Source: Andreprevotia lacus DSM 23236
GTDB lineage: Bacteria; Pseudomonadota; Gammaproteobacteria; Burkholderiales; Chitinibacteraceae
DNA: 64,000 nt
Assembly (NCBI RefSeq): GCF_900176275.1
Contig: NZ_FWXD01000008.1
Location: forward strand, 62,001 to 126,000
Reading direction: 5' to 3'
Every line of letters starts with the position of its first letter. The first letter of the stretch is position 1. This document shows positions 8,865-18,306 of this stretch, piece by piece. The translations under genes and the position numbers were made by a program. Below the pieces are notes generated by a model, which was not told the origin of the DNA, ran no database searches, and worked only from the letters and a program-made list of their open reading frames with translations.

Positions 8865-10688
8865 TCAGGCTGGGCCGGCGTTGTCGCTCGGCTCGGCCAC
8901 CACCACCAGGTTCTTGCCGCCTTTCTTGGCGCGATACATGGCTGCATCGGCACGCTCCAGCACATGGGCGCGGTGTTCGCCCATCTCGACTTCGGTCACG
9001 CCGGCGCTGAAGGTGATCAGTACTTTCTCGTTGTTGTGCATGAAAAAGCGCCGGGTCAGCTCGCGCTGCAGACGCTGTAGTGTCGGCACTGCCTCTTCGA
9101 TGCGCGTTTCGGGTAGCAGTAGCACGAACTCTTCTCCGCCGTAGCGGGCGACCACGTCGGTGGGGCGCAGCAAATCCTTGATGACGGCCACCAGATGGGT
9201 GAGGGCGGCGTCGCCTGCAGCATGACCACGGCTGTCATTCAGTTGCTTGAAATTGTCGATATCCAGCAGTGCCAGCGATAGCGGCTTGCCACTTCGCAGT
9301 GCGCGGGCGGTCTCGGTGTCATACGCTTCTTCCATGCCGCGCCGGTTCAGTGCGCCGGTCAGTTGGTCGACGCGGATCTTCTCGCTGATTTCGCGCAGCT
9401 CGTTTTCCAGCTGGGCGATTTTCTCCTGTGCCTGGTCCACCTTGGCGCGGGCCTCGCGCATTTCATCGCGGTTGCGCTGTACGTCGAGCTGCATGGAGCG
9501 GGTGTCTTGCAGCAGCGACGCCATCACATGGCGGATATCGCCCAGGTCATTGGCCTGCTGCAGCTGTTCGGCATAGCCGGCAATGCGCCCCTGGTATTGA
9601 TCGGTGCTGTCGGACAGACTGCCCAAGCGGTCGATGAAGCTGGCGATCATGGACTTGAGCGCGTCCTGCGCCTCAAGCAGGCTGCGCTTGAGCATGCTCT
9701 GCTTGTAAATCACTTCCTTGAGGCCGGCTTCGGCATCGTAAATCAGCCGCATGTCGAGCGGCTGCGACATGATGTGCTGTACCACGGCGATCTGGCCGTG
9801 CAGCATGTCGTCCTCGACCACCAGCTCGCTCATATTGTCGGTGAGCAGGCGCAGCAGATTGAGCAGCCCGTCGCACAGGCGCTGCTCCTGGTCATTGAGC
9901 AATTCAAGCTTGAGCCAGAACTTGCGCAGCCGGGCGTTGAATTTCTGTACGTCCGCATCCAGCGTGGCTGCCAGCGCCTCGCTGCCGATCTGGCTGGCTT
10001 CGTCGGCCAGTTCAGGGTAGTGCCTGAGCCGTGGCGCCAGCCCCAGTGTCATGGCCTGCGCCAGACCCTGTTGCCAGCTGCTGTCTGCGGAGGCGGGCGA
10101 ATAGGCTGGCAGGGGCTGGGTACTGGTGAACGAGATGCCGCTGCCGGCTGCAGTCTGCGATGCGGTAGTGCCGGTTTCCTCGGCAACGGTGCTTTCCGTG
10201 CTGGTTTCCCCCCAGCTGCGTATCAGTCCGGAGAGTTTGTCGTTCAGCTGCTCGGGATCATTGCCGAAGTGGATGAGTACGCGCTCCAGTGTTTCGGACT
10301 TTTTGCTGTGCGAATAAGCGGGATTGCGTAAATCCCATTGTTTGATGAGGTTGCGTACCAGGTCTGCCCAGGATTGGGTCAGCCCGGCCTGGCCGCCCTG
10401 CAGCTCAATGTACTTGATGATCAGTGCCGGTATGGCGGGCCAGTCGCCGCTGCGCGCTGCCTTGCGCAGTTGGTCCAGCGTGCGTTTGAGCTCGGGCGAC
10501 TGGCGTGGCAGGGCGCCCAGTGCTTGTTCGATCTGCAGGACCACGGGTGGCAGGCGCTGTTCTTCCGGCGTGCCGGCAATGGTGTGATACACCTCTGCAT
10601 AATGGTCCGGGCTGGGCTCAAGGCGTTGCTGGGTCAGCTCCTTGAGGGTCTCGCGGGCAATTTCGGTGGGCTTGGTGAGCTTGCGCAT
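8865..10688 (-). CDS. GGDEF-domain diguanylate cyclase
   Basis: 607 residues. The C-terminal GGDEF domain carries the intact active-site motif GGEEF at residues 517-521 in RYGGEEFVLLL, with LTGALNRRG and LALLDIDNFKQLND ahead of it. It should therefore make cyclic di-GMP from two GTP. The roughly 400-residue N-terminal part is helical, without obvious membrane segments. A likely coiled coil (MREARAKVDQAQEKIAQLEN) runs directly into the GGDEF domain, as in soluble dimerising cyclases. The input signal is unknown. It is convergent with rfaE1. Confidence 0.88.
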   Translation of the reverse strand: MRKLTKPTEIARETLKELTQQRLEPSPDHYAEVYHTIAGTPEEQRLPPVVLQIEQALGALPRQSPELKRTLDQLRKAARSGDWPAIPALIIKYIELQGGQAGLTQSWADLVRNLIKQWDLRNPAYSHSKKSETLERVLIHFGNDPEQLNDKLSGLIRSWGETSTESTVAEETGTTASQTAAGSGISFTSTQPLPAYSPASADSSWQQGLAQAMTLGLAPRLRHYPELADEASQIGSEALAATLDADVQKFNARLRKFWLKLELLNDQEQRLCDGLLNLLRLLTDNMSELVVEDDMLHGQIAVVQHIMSQPLDMRLIYDAEAGLKEVIYKQSMLKRSLLEAQDALKSMIASFIDRLGSLSDSTDQYQGRIAGYAEQLQQANDLGDIRHVMASLLQDTRSMQLDVQRNRDEMREARAKVDQAQEKIAQLENELREISEKIRVDQLTGALNRRGMEEAYDTETARALRSGKPLSLALLDIDNFKQLNDSRGHAAGDAALTHLVAVIKDLLRPTDVVARYGGEEFVLLLPETRIEEAVPTLQRLQRELTRRFFMHNNEKVLITFSAGVTEVEMGEHRAHVLERADAAMYRAKKGGKNLVVVAEPSDNAGPA

Positions 10689-10770
10689 GGCGATGGTTGG
10701 CGTGGGCAGATTCCCATTATAAGATGCTGCCGGGCTGCCATGCAGATGTAGCGGTATCGGCGGTGAAAAA

Positions 10771-10798
10771 CAAAAAGGGCATCCGAAGATGCCCCTTT
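10771..10798 (-). terminator. Intrinsic terminator of the rpsF-rplI operon
   Basis: On the - strand GGGGCATC, tetraloop TTCG, GATGCCC and then TTTTTGTTTTT. It lies just beyond the rplI stop. Confidence 0.85.
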
Positions 10799-10824
10799 GT
10801 CAGTGCTGATGCGCGTGATGCGGC

Positions 10825-11274
10825 TTATTGCTCGCCAACCACGATCACCTTCACTTGTGCGGTCACGTCGTGATGCAGACCCAGGGCGACTTCGAATTCG
10901 CCGATGGTCTTCAGCGGGCCTTCCGGCAGACGCACTTCCGACTTGCTGACTTCGATGCCGGTCGCGGTCACGGCTGCAGCGATGTCTGCAGTTGTGATCG
11001 AGCCGAACAGACGGCCGTCAACACCGGCTTTCTGAGCGATGGTGACAGTAGCGTCAACCAGCTTTTCAGCGCGGGCTTGTGCGTTGGCGAGGATGTCGGC
11101 CTGGCGGGCTTCCAGCTCGGCGCGGCGAGCTTCGAATTCCTTCAGGTTGGCATCGGTCGCGCGCTTGGCCTTGCCTTGCGGGATCAGGAAGTTACGGGCG
11201 AAGCCGTCCTTGACCTTGACCACATCACCCAGTTGACCCAGGTTGCCTACTTTTTCGAGCAGAATGATTTGCAT
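10825..11274 (-). CDS. rplI: 50S ribosomal protein L9
   Basis: 149 residues, full length. L9 binds 23S rRNA and extends from the base of the L1 stalk. The N-terminal rRNA-binding domain begins [22 protein letters not shown] and contains [14 protein letters not shown] long connecting helix ([17 protein letters not shown]) leads to the C-terminal domain. It is last in the operon, 15 bases after rpsR, and followed by a strong terminator. Confidence 0.97.
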   Translation of the reverse strand: MQIILLEKVGNLGQLGDVVKVKDGFARNFLIPQGKAKRATDANLKEFEARRAELEARQADILANAQARAEKLVDATVTIAQKAGVDGRLFGSITTADIAAAVTATGIEVSKSEVRLPEGPLKTIGEFEVALGLHHDVTAQVKVIVVGEQ

Positions 11275-11289
11275 GGTTCTCTCCTCGGC

Positions 11290-11517
11290 TTAGTGCAGGT
11301 CGGTGTACGGCAGCAGGGCCAGGAAACGGGCGCGCTTGATGGCGGCCGACAGCTGACGCTGATAGCGTGCCTTGGTGCCGGTGATGCGGGCCGGGATGAT
11401 CTTGCCGTTTTCAGCAATGAAATCCTTCAGGATCGCGGTGTCCTTGTAGTCGATTTCCTTGATGCCTTCGGCGCTGAAGCGGCAGAACTTTCTGCGCTTG
11501 AACAGATTGCGGGACAT
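11290..11517 (-). CDS. rpsR: 30S ribosomal protein S18
   Basis: 75 residues, normal for S18, which partners S6 on the platform of the 30S subunit. The sequence starts [18 protein letters not shown] and includes the conserved [21 protein letters not shown] segment. The start at 11517 is chosen because S18 proteins begin MSR/MAR; four extra codons upstream to 11529 are unlikely. It sits between priB and rplI in the standard order. Confidence 0.96.
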   Translation of the reverse strand: MSRNLFKRRKFCRFSAEGIKEIDYKDTAILKDFIAENGKIIPARITGTKARYQRQLSAAIKRARFLALLPYTDLH

Positions 11518-11525
11518 GGTAGACC

Positions 11526-11828
11526 TCAATTCAGTAATTCAAATTCATCGATATGCAAAACGAGTCGCCGGGGCTGTTTCAGATTGGCACTGGCGATAAA
11601 ACCGGACAGCTGCAGCGCTTGTCCCGGCTGCAGCAGGCTAATTGCCTGTGCGGTTTTTCCGATCGCTTTTGCTTCGACTTCGGCCACAACCTTGCGATTG
11701 CTGCCATTTTCGGTTTGCAGTGATTGATGTGCGATTACACACATCACGATCGGCGTTCCTGCCGGGGTGTGCCGCAATGCCGACATTTCTGCCAGCCTGC
11801 CGGTCAATTCAACTCGATTGCGATCCAA
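11526..11828 (-). CDS. priB: Primosomal replication protein N (PriB)
   Basis: 100 residues, a single OB-fold ssDNA-binding protein that stabilises PriA at stalled forks during replication restart. The sequence begins [24 protein letters not shown] and ends [12 protein letters not shown], as in other PriB proteins. The start is a TTG (11828-11826) directly following the rpsF TAA, which suggests coupled and possibly weak translation compared with the ribosomal genes around it. Confidence 0.92.
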   Translation of the reverse strand: MDRNRVELTGRLAEMSALRHTPAGTPIVMCVIAHQSLQTENGSNRKVVAEVEAKAIGKTAQAISLLQPGQALQLSGFIASANLKQPRRLVLHIDEFELLN

Positions 11829-12191
11829 TTAAGCAGCAGCTTGGCCTTGTTCGCTGGTCAGCGAGCGCGACTTTTCTTCCTTCATCATCGGCGACGCTTC
11901 GGTCACTGCGTGTTCCATCTTGATGGTCAGATGGCGCAGAACGGCGTCGTTGAACTTGAAGGCGTGCTCGAGTTCGTCCAGAGTGGTCTGGCCGATTTCG
12001 ACGTTCATCAGCACGTAGTGTGCTTTGTGGATCTTCTGGATCGGGTAAGCCAGTTGACGGCGGCCCCAGTCTTCCAGGCGATGAATCTGGCCGTTACCGG
12101 CCGCGATCAGGGTCTTGTAGCGCTCGATCATGGCGGGCACTTGCTCGCTTTGATCCGGGTGCACAATGAAAACGATCTCATAGTGTCGCAT
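11829..12191 (-). CDS. rpsF: 30S ribosomal protein S6
   Basis: 120 residues. It starts [25 protein letters not shown], the hallmark of S6, and has [23 protein letters not shown] in the middle. S6 forms a heterodimer with S18 in the small subunit platform. The acidic, Glu/Ala-rich tail after residue 105 is typical. It is the first gene of the rpsF-priB-rpsR-rplI operon. Confidence 0.97.
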   Translation of the reverse strand: MRHYEIVFIVHPDQSEQVPAMIERYKTLIAAGNGQIHRLEDWGRRQLAYPIQKIHKAHYVLMNVEIGQTTLDELEHAFKFNDAVLRHLTIKMEHAVTEASPMMKEEKSRSLTSEQGQAAA

Positions 12192-12264
12192 GAGTTTTCC
12201 TTGTGGTTTAAAGCCTGCCGAGTGCGACCACGGTCAGGCAAGGGACGAAAGGGCTGATTATATA

Positions 12265-12300
12265 ACAAAAACGGCCGCCTTCTCAAGCAGCCGTTTTGCC
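12265..12300 (-). terminator. Intrinsic terminator after fdxA
   Basis: On the - strand AAAACGGCTGC, loop, GGCGGCCGTTTT then T-rich TTGTTATA. It separates fdxA from the rpsF operon downstream. The rpsF promoter must lie between this hairpin and 12191. Confidence 0.7.
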
Positions 12301-12365
12301 GTCCGTCCATTCCCGGGCTTGCGTTCCGCGATGTGCCGCAGCGCTCGCCAGGTGGACGGAGGGGG

Positions 12366-12689
12366 TCAGCGTTCGACCTGGTCGAACTTGCCTTGCACGC
12401 CTGCCCACTCTTCGTGGTCCGGCAGCGGGTCTTTTTTCTCGACGATGACCGGCCACAGCTGGGCCAGCTCGGCATTGAGCGGGATGTACTGCTGCATGTC
12501 TGCCGGCACGTCGTCTTCGGCGTAGATGGCCTCTACCGGGCATTCGGCCACGCACAGCGTGCAGTCGATGCACTCGTCGGGGTCGATGACCAGAAAGTTG
12601 GGGCCTTCATGAAAGCAATCGACCGGGCATACATCCACGCAGTCGGTGTACTTGCATTTCACACAGGCGTCGGTGACGACGTAAGTCAT
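12366..12689 (-). CDS. fdxA: 7Fe ferredoxin FdxA
   Basis: 107 residues. The N-terminal half carries [18 protein letters not shown], giving the ligands of a 3Fe-4S and a 4Fe-4S cluster. A second set follows, [16 protein letters not shown]. The rest is the C-terminal extension typical of Azotobacter-type FdxA proteins. It is a cytoplasmic low-potential electron carrier; partners are not known from this context. It is divergent from gluQ with about 67 bases between them, so the two promoters face away from each other. Confidence 0.95.
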   Translation of the reverse strand: MTYVVTDACVKCKYTDCVDVCPVDCFHEGPNFLVIDPDECIDCTLCVAECPVEAIYAEDDVPADMQQYIPLNAELAQLWPVIVEKKDPLPDHEEWAGVQGKFDQVER

Positions 12690-12756
12690 GGCGTTTCCTT
12701 TTCTCTTTGTTCTGGCGACAATTGCTCATTCTATCAAAGCTCGTCCGCAGTAAACC

Positions 12757-13701
12757 ATGCTTGAGTCACTCCCTGTGCCGAAAATCGATCTGCCCGAGCC
12801 GCAACAGCCTTATTGTGGCCGTTTTGCCCCCAGTCCGACGGGTGACTTGCACCTGGGGTCGCTGCTGGCTGCGCTTGCGAGTTGCCTGGAGGCGCGTAGC
12901 CGTGGTGGGCGCTGGCTGTTGCGCATGGAAGACCTTGATCCGCCGCGCGTGATGCCAGGTGCGGCACAACGCATCGTCGACAGTCTGTTGCAGCACGGCT
13001 TTGTCTGGGATGGCGAGCTGGCGGTGCAGAGCGAGCGCAGTGATCTATATAAGGCCGCATTGGTGCAGCTGCAGCAATCCGGCCGCCTTTACCCTTGCTG
13101 CTGCACTCGCAGGGAAGTGGCACAACTGGCGCATGCCGGGGTGGATGGCCCGGTTTATCCCGGCACCTGCCGCAATGGCTTGCCACCGGGGCGAGAGGCG
13201 CGCGCGCTGCGCGTGCGGGTGGACGAACAATTGATCTCGTTTGCGGATGGGGTGCAGGGCCTGCAGCAACAGGTATTGGCCGAGGTGGTGGGTGATTTTG
13301 TATTGCAGCGTGCCGATGGGTTGTTTGCCTATCAACTGGCCGTGGTGGTCGATGATGCGTTGCAGGGCGTGAATCATGTTGTGCGGGGCGCCGATCTGCT
13401 TGATTCAACCCCGCGCCAAATTCATTTGCAGCGATTGCTCGGATTACCGACCCCGGGTTACGTGCATATTCCGGTCCTCGTCAATCAAGCTGGCGAGAAA
13501 CTGAGCAAGCAGACATTGGCGCCCGCGCTGCAAGCCGATGGTGCTGTTTCCAATCTTTGGCTGGCGCTCGATTATCTGGGGCAGAATCCGCCGCCGGCGT
13601 TGCGCAAATCAAACCTGGCCGATATTTGGCAATGGGCGCATGCGCATTGGGCGCTGGCCCGGGTGCCACGGCAGCGGTCGATACCGATCAAGTCCTTCTG
13701 A
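12757..13701 (+). CDS. gluQ: Glutamyl-Q tRNA(Asp) synthetase
   Basis: 314 residues, a truncated class I glutamyl-tRNA synthetase lacking the anticodon-binding domain. The family attaches glutamate to queuosine at position 34 of tRNA-Asp. The HIGH-type motif is GRFAPSPTGDLHLGSL near residue 24 and the KMSKS-type motif is GEKLSKQ. Cysteines in YPCCCTRRE and YPGTCRNG form the zinc site. The start at 12757 has no good ribosome binding site. It stands alone, ahead of fimV. Confidence 0.92.
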   Translation: MLESLPVPKIDLPEPQQPYCGRFAPSPTGDLHLGSLLAALASCLEARSRGGRWLLRMEDLDPPRVMPGAAQRIVDSLLQHGFVWDGELAVQSERSDLYKAALVQLQQSGRLYPCCCTRREVAQLAHAGVDGPVYPGTCRNGLPPGREARALRVRVDEQLISFADGVQGLQQQVLAEVVGDFVLQRADGLFAYQLAVVVDDALQGVNHVVRGADLLDSTPRQIHLQRLLGLPTPGYVHIPVLVNQAGEKLSKQTLAPALQADGAVSNLWLALDYLGQNPPPALRKSNLADIWQWAHAHWALARVPRQRSIPIKSF

Positions 13702-13926
13702 TTGCGCAACTATTAGCTGTGGAAATAGCGTGCGGCAACGTCCGCTTTTATCGTTGATTTCCGCAAATAGTGCTTTTCGCCTTGAATCAACATTTGCTAT
13801 ATCTGCAACTGATTGCGTTTGAGATTGGCATTGCCTTGCGCGCATGTGTAAGGTGATGTTATGTTGCCAGCCGATAGTAAAAGAAGCTGTCTGCGTGTTG
13901 CTGTATATGCCTTGTGGGGGAGTACC
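13702..13926 (+). other. gluQ-fimV intergenic region
   Basis: 225 bases, more AT-rich than the flanks. No convincing terminator or spaced -35/-10 pair was found. The open frame from 13861 to 13926 (22 codons in frame with fimV) is probably leader rather than coding. Confidence 0.4.
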
Positions 13927-16704
13927 GTGCCAATCCAGTCGAAATTAAAAGCTTGCGCGCTTGCCTTGTTGCTGGCGAGCTCCTGGTCTGCTCATGCGGC
14001 CGGGTTGGGGCGTCTGAATGTGATCTCCGGGCTGGGCCAGCCGTTCCGGGCCGAGATTGATCTGGTCTCCGTGCAAGCCGCGGAAGCGGATTCGCTGGCG
14101 GTCAGCCTGGCTTCGCCCGAGGCGTTTTCCAATGCGCAGATCCCTTATCCGCCATCGTCGCTGGGGCTGCGTTTCAATATCGAGAAGCGTGCCGGCGGTC
14201 AGTACTATGTGCTGGTGACCTCCTCGCAGGTGGTCGGTGAGCCGTTCCTCGACCTGCTGGTCGATCTGAACTGGGCCAATGGCCGTATCCAGCGTGAATA
14301 TACCGCGCTGCTTGATCCGGTCGGTTACGGCGGCCAGTCTGCAAGCGCGCAGTCGGGCGAGCGCAGCGCCACCGAGGCCTTGCCGGGCACACGTGTCTCC
14401 AGCGCCATCAAGCCGCCCAAGTCCACGCGCAAGGGGCATCATGCCAAGGCTGCCGCTCCGGCTGGCGAGGCCAAGTCGGACAAGACCGAAGCAAGTGCGC
14501 CGGCCGCGCCGAGCGACGAGGCCGCTGGCAGCTATACCGTCAAATCGGGCGACACGCTGTCGTCGATTGCCAACAAGGTCAAGCCGGAAGGCGTGAATCT
14601 GGAACAAGTGCTGGTCAGCCTGTACAAGGCCAATCCGGATGCGTTTGACGGCAACATGAACCGCCTCAAGCGCGGCAAGATCCTGAATGTGCCGGATCGC
14701 GAACAGATTGCCGCGGTGACCAAGTCCGAAGCCGCGCAGGAAATCCGTGTCCAGTCGGAAAACTGGAAGGGTTATCGCAGCAAGCTGGCCGATACTGCCA
14801 GCAAGCAAGCGCCGGTGGATACCGGCGAGAAGCCGTCGTCGTCCGGCAAGATTACCGCCAAGGTTGAAGACAAGGGCGCCAGCCAGAACGAATCGGGCAA
14901 GGACGTGCTGAAGCTGTCCAAGGGCGATACCAAGGGCAAGAAGGGCACCTCTCCGGCGCAGGGTAAGGTGCAGGCGATGGAAGAAGAGGCCGCCGCCCGC
15001 CAGAAGGCGCTGGACGAAGCCAATTCGCGCGTTGGCCAGCTGCAGAAAAACGTCAATGACATGGAAAAGGCCCTGTCGGTGAAGGGCAAGGGCGCTGCGA
15101 GCGCACCGGCACCGACCAAGGCGCCGGAGCCGACGGTTGCACCTACCGTTGCGCCGACTGCTGCCTCGGCCGAAAAGGCTTCTGCCGTCACTGAAGTAGC
15201 AGCTGCCTCGGCAGTTGCGTCGGGTACTGCTGAAGCGGCATCTGCCGTTGCATCTGCGTCTGCCGTGGCCAGTGCGCCAGCGCGCAAGCATGCCAAGCAG
15301 GCGCCTGCACCGGTGCAGGAAGAGTCCTTTATGGATTCCTTGCTGGAAAATCCGGTCGCACTGGGCGGTGGTGGCTTGGCGGTGGTTCTGGCCGCCGTAG
15401 GCGGTCTGTTCTGGTGGCGCCGTCGCAGCCGTCCGGGCAACTTTGCCGACAGCATCATTACCGGCGGTGACCTGAAGCCGAATACCGTGCTGGGCAATAC
15501 CGGTGGCGCAGTGATCAGCACCCAGCCGACCGAAAACTCCTTCCTCACCGACTTCAGTCGCCAGGGCTTGGGCACCATCGACACTGATGAAGTCGACCCG
15601 ATTGCCGAGGCCGAGGTCTACATGGCCTATGGCCGCGACGCGCAGGCCGAGGAAATCCTGCGTGACGCGCTGTCCAAGGATCCGAACCGCCACGAAGTCC
15701 GTCTGAAGCTGTTGGAAATCTATTCGGCACGCAAGGACAAGACCGCATTTGAAGAAGTCGCTTCCGACCTGTATGCCCAGCTGAACGGCCAGGGCCCGGT
15801 GTGGGAGCAGGCTGCATTCATGGGGCGCAATATCGACCCGGAAAATCCGCTGTACAAGCGCAAGGATGAGACCGAGTCGGGTGGCGGCTTTGCCGCGACC
15901 GCTGCAGTAAGCACGGCTGCCGTGGCTGCTGCAGCCGCATCGCAAGAGCTGGATTTCGATCTGGGCGCGCCGTTTGAAGAAGAGCCTGCACCGACACCGG
16001 CATCGCCGGCAGATGTGTTTGATCTGGGCATGTCGCAACCGCCGGCGCCAACACCGGTCGAGCCGGAGTCGGTTGCTGAAGCCGATGATCTCGGCTTCGA
16101 TCTGGATCATCTGGTGCTGCCGGAAACCACTGCCGCAGCCTCTGCGCTTGACGCGGTCGCCACGACGGAAGAGCCGGCCGAGCTGCTGTCGGTGCCTGAT
16201 TTTGCCGATACCGCCCCGATGGAGACTGCCGAAGAGCTGGGCGATGATCTCGACTTCTCGCTGGATGACTTGATGGCTGAAACCGCCCCGGCTCCGGCGC
16301 CGGCACCTGCGGCCGAACCGGAAGCCCTGGTGGCCAGCGAGCCGGTGGCTGCTGCGGAGGAGGCTGCATCCGATCTGGGTCTTGATTTTGACTTCGCACT
16401 GGGTGAAGAGGCTGTGGAAGCTGCTGTGCCTGCGCCGGCTGCCGATGCGATGGCCGACCTGAATCTGGACGACATCAATCTCGACCTGGGTGCAGAAGAA
16501 GTGGAAGTCAGCGCCGTGGCTGTGCCGGCTGATGAACATGCCGACTTTGCCGGCGATGATCCGGTGCAGACCAAGATCGATCTGGCCAAGGCCTATATCG
16601 ACATGGGTGACGTGGAAGGCGCACGCGAAATCCTGCAAGAGGCCATCAGCGAGGGTAATGCTGGCCAGCAGGCGGAAGCACACGGCTTGCTCGATACACT
16701 GTAA
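13927..16704 (+). CDS. fimV: FimV/HubP-family peptidoglycan-binding protein
   Basis: About 925 residues. FimV/HubP proteins organise the cell pole and are needed for type IV pilus assembly and twitching. I chose the GTG at 13927, preceded by GGGGGAG, because a signal peptide starts there (SKLKACALALLLASSWSAHAAGLG). Then come the FimV N-terminal domain, a LysM-type domain (SYTVKSGDTLSSIANKV, near residue 200) and a coiled coil. A single membrane segment lies near residue 485 (GGGGLAVVLAAVGGLFWWRRR), followed by TPR-like and acidic Ala/Glu/Asp-rich regions. The C-terminal FimV motif KIDLAKAYIDMGDVEGAREI closes the protein. Frequent neighbour of truA in proteobacteria. Confidence 0.93.
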   Translation: MPIQSKLKACALALLLASSWSAHAAGLGRLNVISGLGQPFRAEIDLVSVQAAEADSLAVSLASPEAFSNAQIPYPPSSLGLRFNIEKRAGGQYYVLVTSSQVVGEPFLDLLVDLNWANGRIQREYTALLDPVGYGGQSASAQSGERSATEALPGTRVSSAIKPPKSTRKGHHAKAAAPAGEAKSDKTEASAPAAPSDEAAGSYTVKSGDTLSSIANKVKPEGVNLEQVLVSLYKANPDAFDGNMNRLKRGKILNVPDREQIAAVTKSEAAQEIRVQSENWKGYRSKLADTASKQAPVDTGEKPSSSGKITAKVEDKGASQNESGKDVLKLSKGDTKGKKGTSPAQGKVQAMEEEAAARQKALDEANSRVGQLQKNVNDMEKALSVKGKGAASAPAPTKAPEPTVAPTVAPTAASAEKASAVTEVAAASAVASGTAEAASAVASASAVASAPARKHAKQAPAPVQEESFMDSLLENPVALGGGGLAVVLAAVGGLFWWRRRSRPGNFADSIITGGDLKPNTVLGNTGGAVISTQPTENSFLTDFSRQGLGTIDTDEVDPIAEAEVYMAYGRDAQAEEILRDALSKDPNRHEVRLKLLEIYSARKDKTAFEEVASDLYAQLNGQGPVWEQAAFMGRNIDPENPLYKRKDETESGGGFAATAAVSTAAVAAAAASQELDFDLGAPFEEEPAPTPASPADVFDLGMSQPPAPTPVEPESVAEADDLGFDLDHLVLPETTAAASALDAVATTEEPAELLSVPDFADTAPMETAEELGDDLDFSLDDLMAETAPAPAPAPAAEPEALVASEPVAAAEEAASDLGLDFDFALGEEAVEAAVPAPAADAMADLNLDDINLDLGAEEVEVSAVAVPADEHADFAGDDPVQTKIDLAKAYIDMGDVEGAREILQEAISEGNAGQQAEAHGLLDTL

Positions 16705-16732
16705 TCAGCGCGCGGCTGCGTGACGGCTGCGA

Positions 16733-16778
16733 CAAATGGCGTGCGCTTGCAGATGCAAGGCACGCCATTTGTTTTTTT
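16733..16778 (+). terminator. Intrinsic terminator after fimV
   Basis: Long hairpin: AAATGGCGTGC paired with GCACGCCATTT, with an inner CTTGCA/TGCAAG stem, followed by GTTTTTTT. Confidence 0.88.
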
Positions 16779-16878
16779 GCGCCCGGCCGGTGCGGCAAGG
16801 GCTTGGGTGCGGCGGGGCGAGGCTGTAAGATGACGGCCTTGTTGCAAGGATGCCGCCTGCTTTGACTGGAAAGACCTT

Positions 16879-17664
16879 ATGACGCGCTATGCATTGGCGC
16901 TTGAATATGATGGCCGCGCGTTCAGTGGCTGGCAGGTTCAGCCTGATCGCGTCACGGTGCAGGGTGCGCTGGAACGGGCGTTGTCGCAGATGGCCGGCGC
17001 CCCGGTTCGCGCGCATGCGGCCGGCCGCACGGATGCCGGCGTGCATGCCAGCCGGCAGATCGTTCACTTCGATACCGATGCCAATCGCTCACTGACGGCG
17101 TGGGTGCGCGGCGTGAACAGCTTTTTGCCCGAGGGTGTGGCCGTATTGTGGGCGCGCGAGGTGCCCGAGCATTTCCATTCGCGCTTTGTCGCGACGGCGC
17201 GCCACTATCGCTATCTGCTGCTCAATCATCCGGTACGTCCGGGCTTGCTGGCCGGCCGGGTCGGGTGGGCGCATCAACAGCTTGATCTGGATGCGCTGCG
17301 CGCTGCCATTCCGCATTTGCTGGGCACGCATGATTTCTCCAGCTTCCGTGCTGCCGAATGCCAGGCCAAATCGCCGGTCAAAACGCTGAGCCGTCTGGAC
17401 ATGCGCGTTGACGGGCAGATGATCTATTTCGATTTCTCTGCGGACGCCTTTTTGCACCACATGGTGCGCAATCTGATGGGCGCCTTGCTGCACGTTGCCA
17501 GGGGCAACGAAGCGCCGGAATGGATGGCCGGATTGGTGGCGGCACAGAACCGCAGCGTGGCGCCACCGACATTCATGCCGGACGGACTCTACCTTGCTGG
17601 TGTAAGCTATCCGGCTGAGTTTGGCTTGTCCACCGAGCCGGAACCCCGTTACGGACTGATTTGA
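16879..17664 (+). CDS. truA: tRNA pseudouridine(38-40) synthase
   Basis: 261 residues. It isomerises uridines 38-40 in the anticodon stem-loop of many tRNAs. The catalytic aspartate is Asp52 in AGRTDAGVHA. LEYDGRAFSGWQVQPD is the family opening, and the C-terminal FLHHMVRNLMGALLHV segment is also diagnostic. Translation ends in TGATG overlapping trpF. This is the first gene of the truA-trpF-trpB-trpA-accD-folC block. Confidence 0.95.
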   Translation: MTRYALALEYDGRAFSGWQVQPDRVTVQGALERALSQMAGAPVRAHAAGRTDAGVHASRQIVHFDTDANRSLTAWVRGVNSFLPEGVAVLWAREVPEHFHSRFVATARHYRYLLLNHPVRPGLLAGRVGWAHQQLDLDALRAAIPHLLGTHDFSSFRAAECQAKSPVKTLSRLDMRVDGQMIYFDFSADAFLHHMVRNLMGALLHVARGNEAPEWMAGLVAAQNRSVAPPTFMPDGLYLAGVSYPAEFGLSTEPEPRYGLI

Positions 17665-18287
17665 TGAACCCGCGTATCAAGATTTGCGGCCTGCGCGACG
17701 CGCAAACCGCACGTTTTACCGCCGAAGCCGGTGCCGATGCCATCGGCCTGGTGTTCTATCCGCCCAGCCCGCGTCATGTCGAAACCGCTGTTGCGGCGCA
17801 GATTGTTGCAGCGCTGCCGGCCTTCGTGAGCAGTGTCGGCTTGTTTGTCGACGCCGATGCCGCCTTCGTGCGCGAGGTGATCGCGCAGACGGGGATAGAC
17901 CTGCTGCAATTCCATGGCGACGAGTCGCCGGACTACTGCCGTCAGTTTGGCCGCCCTTATATCAAGGCGGTGCGGGTAAAACCCGATACAAATTTGGTAG
18001 AATATTGCACGCGCTATGCCGATGCGAGAGGTGTGCTGGTCGATGCCTTCGTGGATGGCACGCCGGGCGGTACCGGTGAAGCGTTTGATTGGTCCCTGTT
18101 GCCCCGGGATTTGCCGCTGCCGTTGATTCTGTCCGGCGGGCTGCACCCGGAGAATGTAACCGATGCGGTGCGCCAGTTGCGGCCGTGGGCGGTTGATGTA
18201 TCCAGCGGCGTTGAAGCCAGTCGTGGCGTGAAGGACAGGGTGCGTATCCAGTCCTTCATCCAGGCCGTTGCTGCCGCAAACACATAG
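17664..18287 (+). CDS. trpF: Phosphoribosylanthranilate isomerase
   Basis: 207 residues, a TIM barrel converting N-(5'-phosphoribosyl)anthranilate to the ribulose form in tryptophan synthesis. The catalytic cysteine is in RIKICGLRD near residue 8 and the catalytic aspartate in [13 protein letters not shown]. The phosphate-binding end has [11 protein letters not shown] and AVDVSSGVE. The ATG at 17664 overlaps the truA stop; the TTG three bases upstream is less likely. The indole-glycerol phosphate synthase gene is not here, so the trp pathway is split. Confidence 0.95.
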   Translation: MNPRIKICGLRDAQTARFTAEAGADAIGLVFYPPSPRHVETAVAAQIVAALPAFVSSVGLFVDADAAFVREVIAQTGIDLLQFHGDESPDYCRQFGRPYIKAVRVKPDTNLVEYCTRYADARGVLVDAFVDGTPGGTGEAFDWSLLPRDLPLPLILSGGLHPENVTDAVRQLRPWAVDVSSGVEASRGVKDRVRIQSFIQAVAAANT

Positions 18288-18306
18288 TCTGCCAAGTGAG
18301 AAAGTA

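Noticed and set aside
13945-16683. - strand ORF of 912 codons opposite fimV
   Set aside because: Antisense of fimV; composition is the mirror of its Ala/Glu-rich regions.
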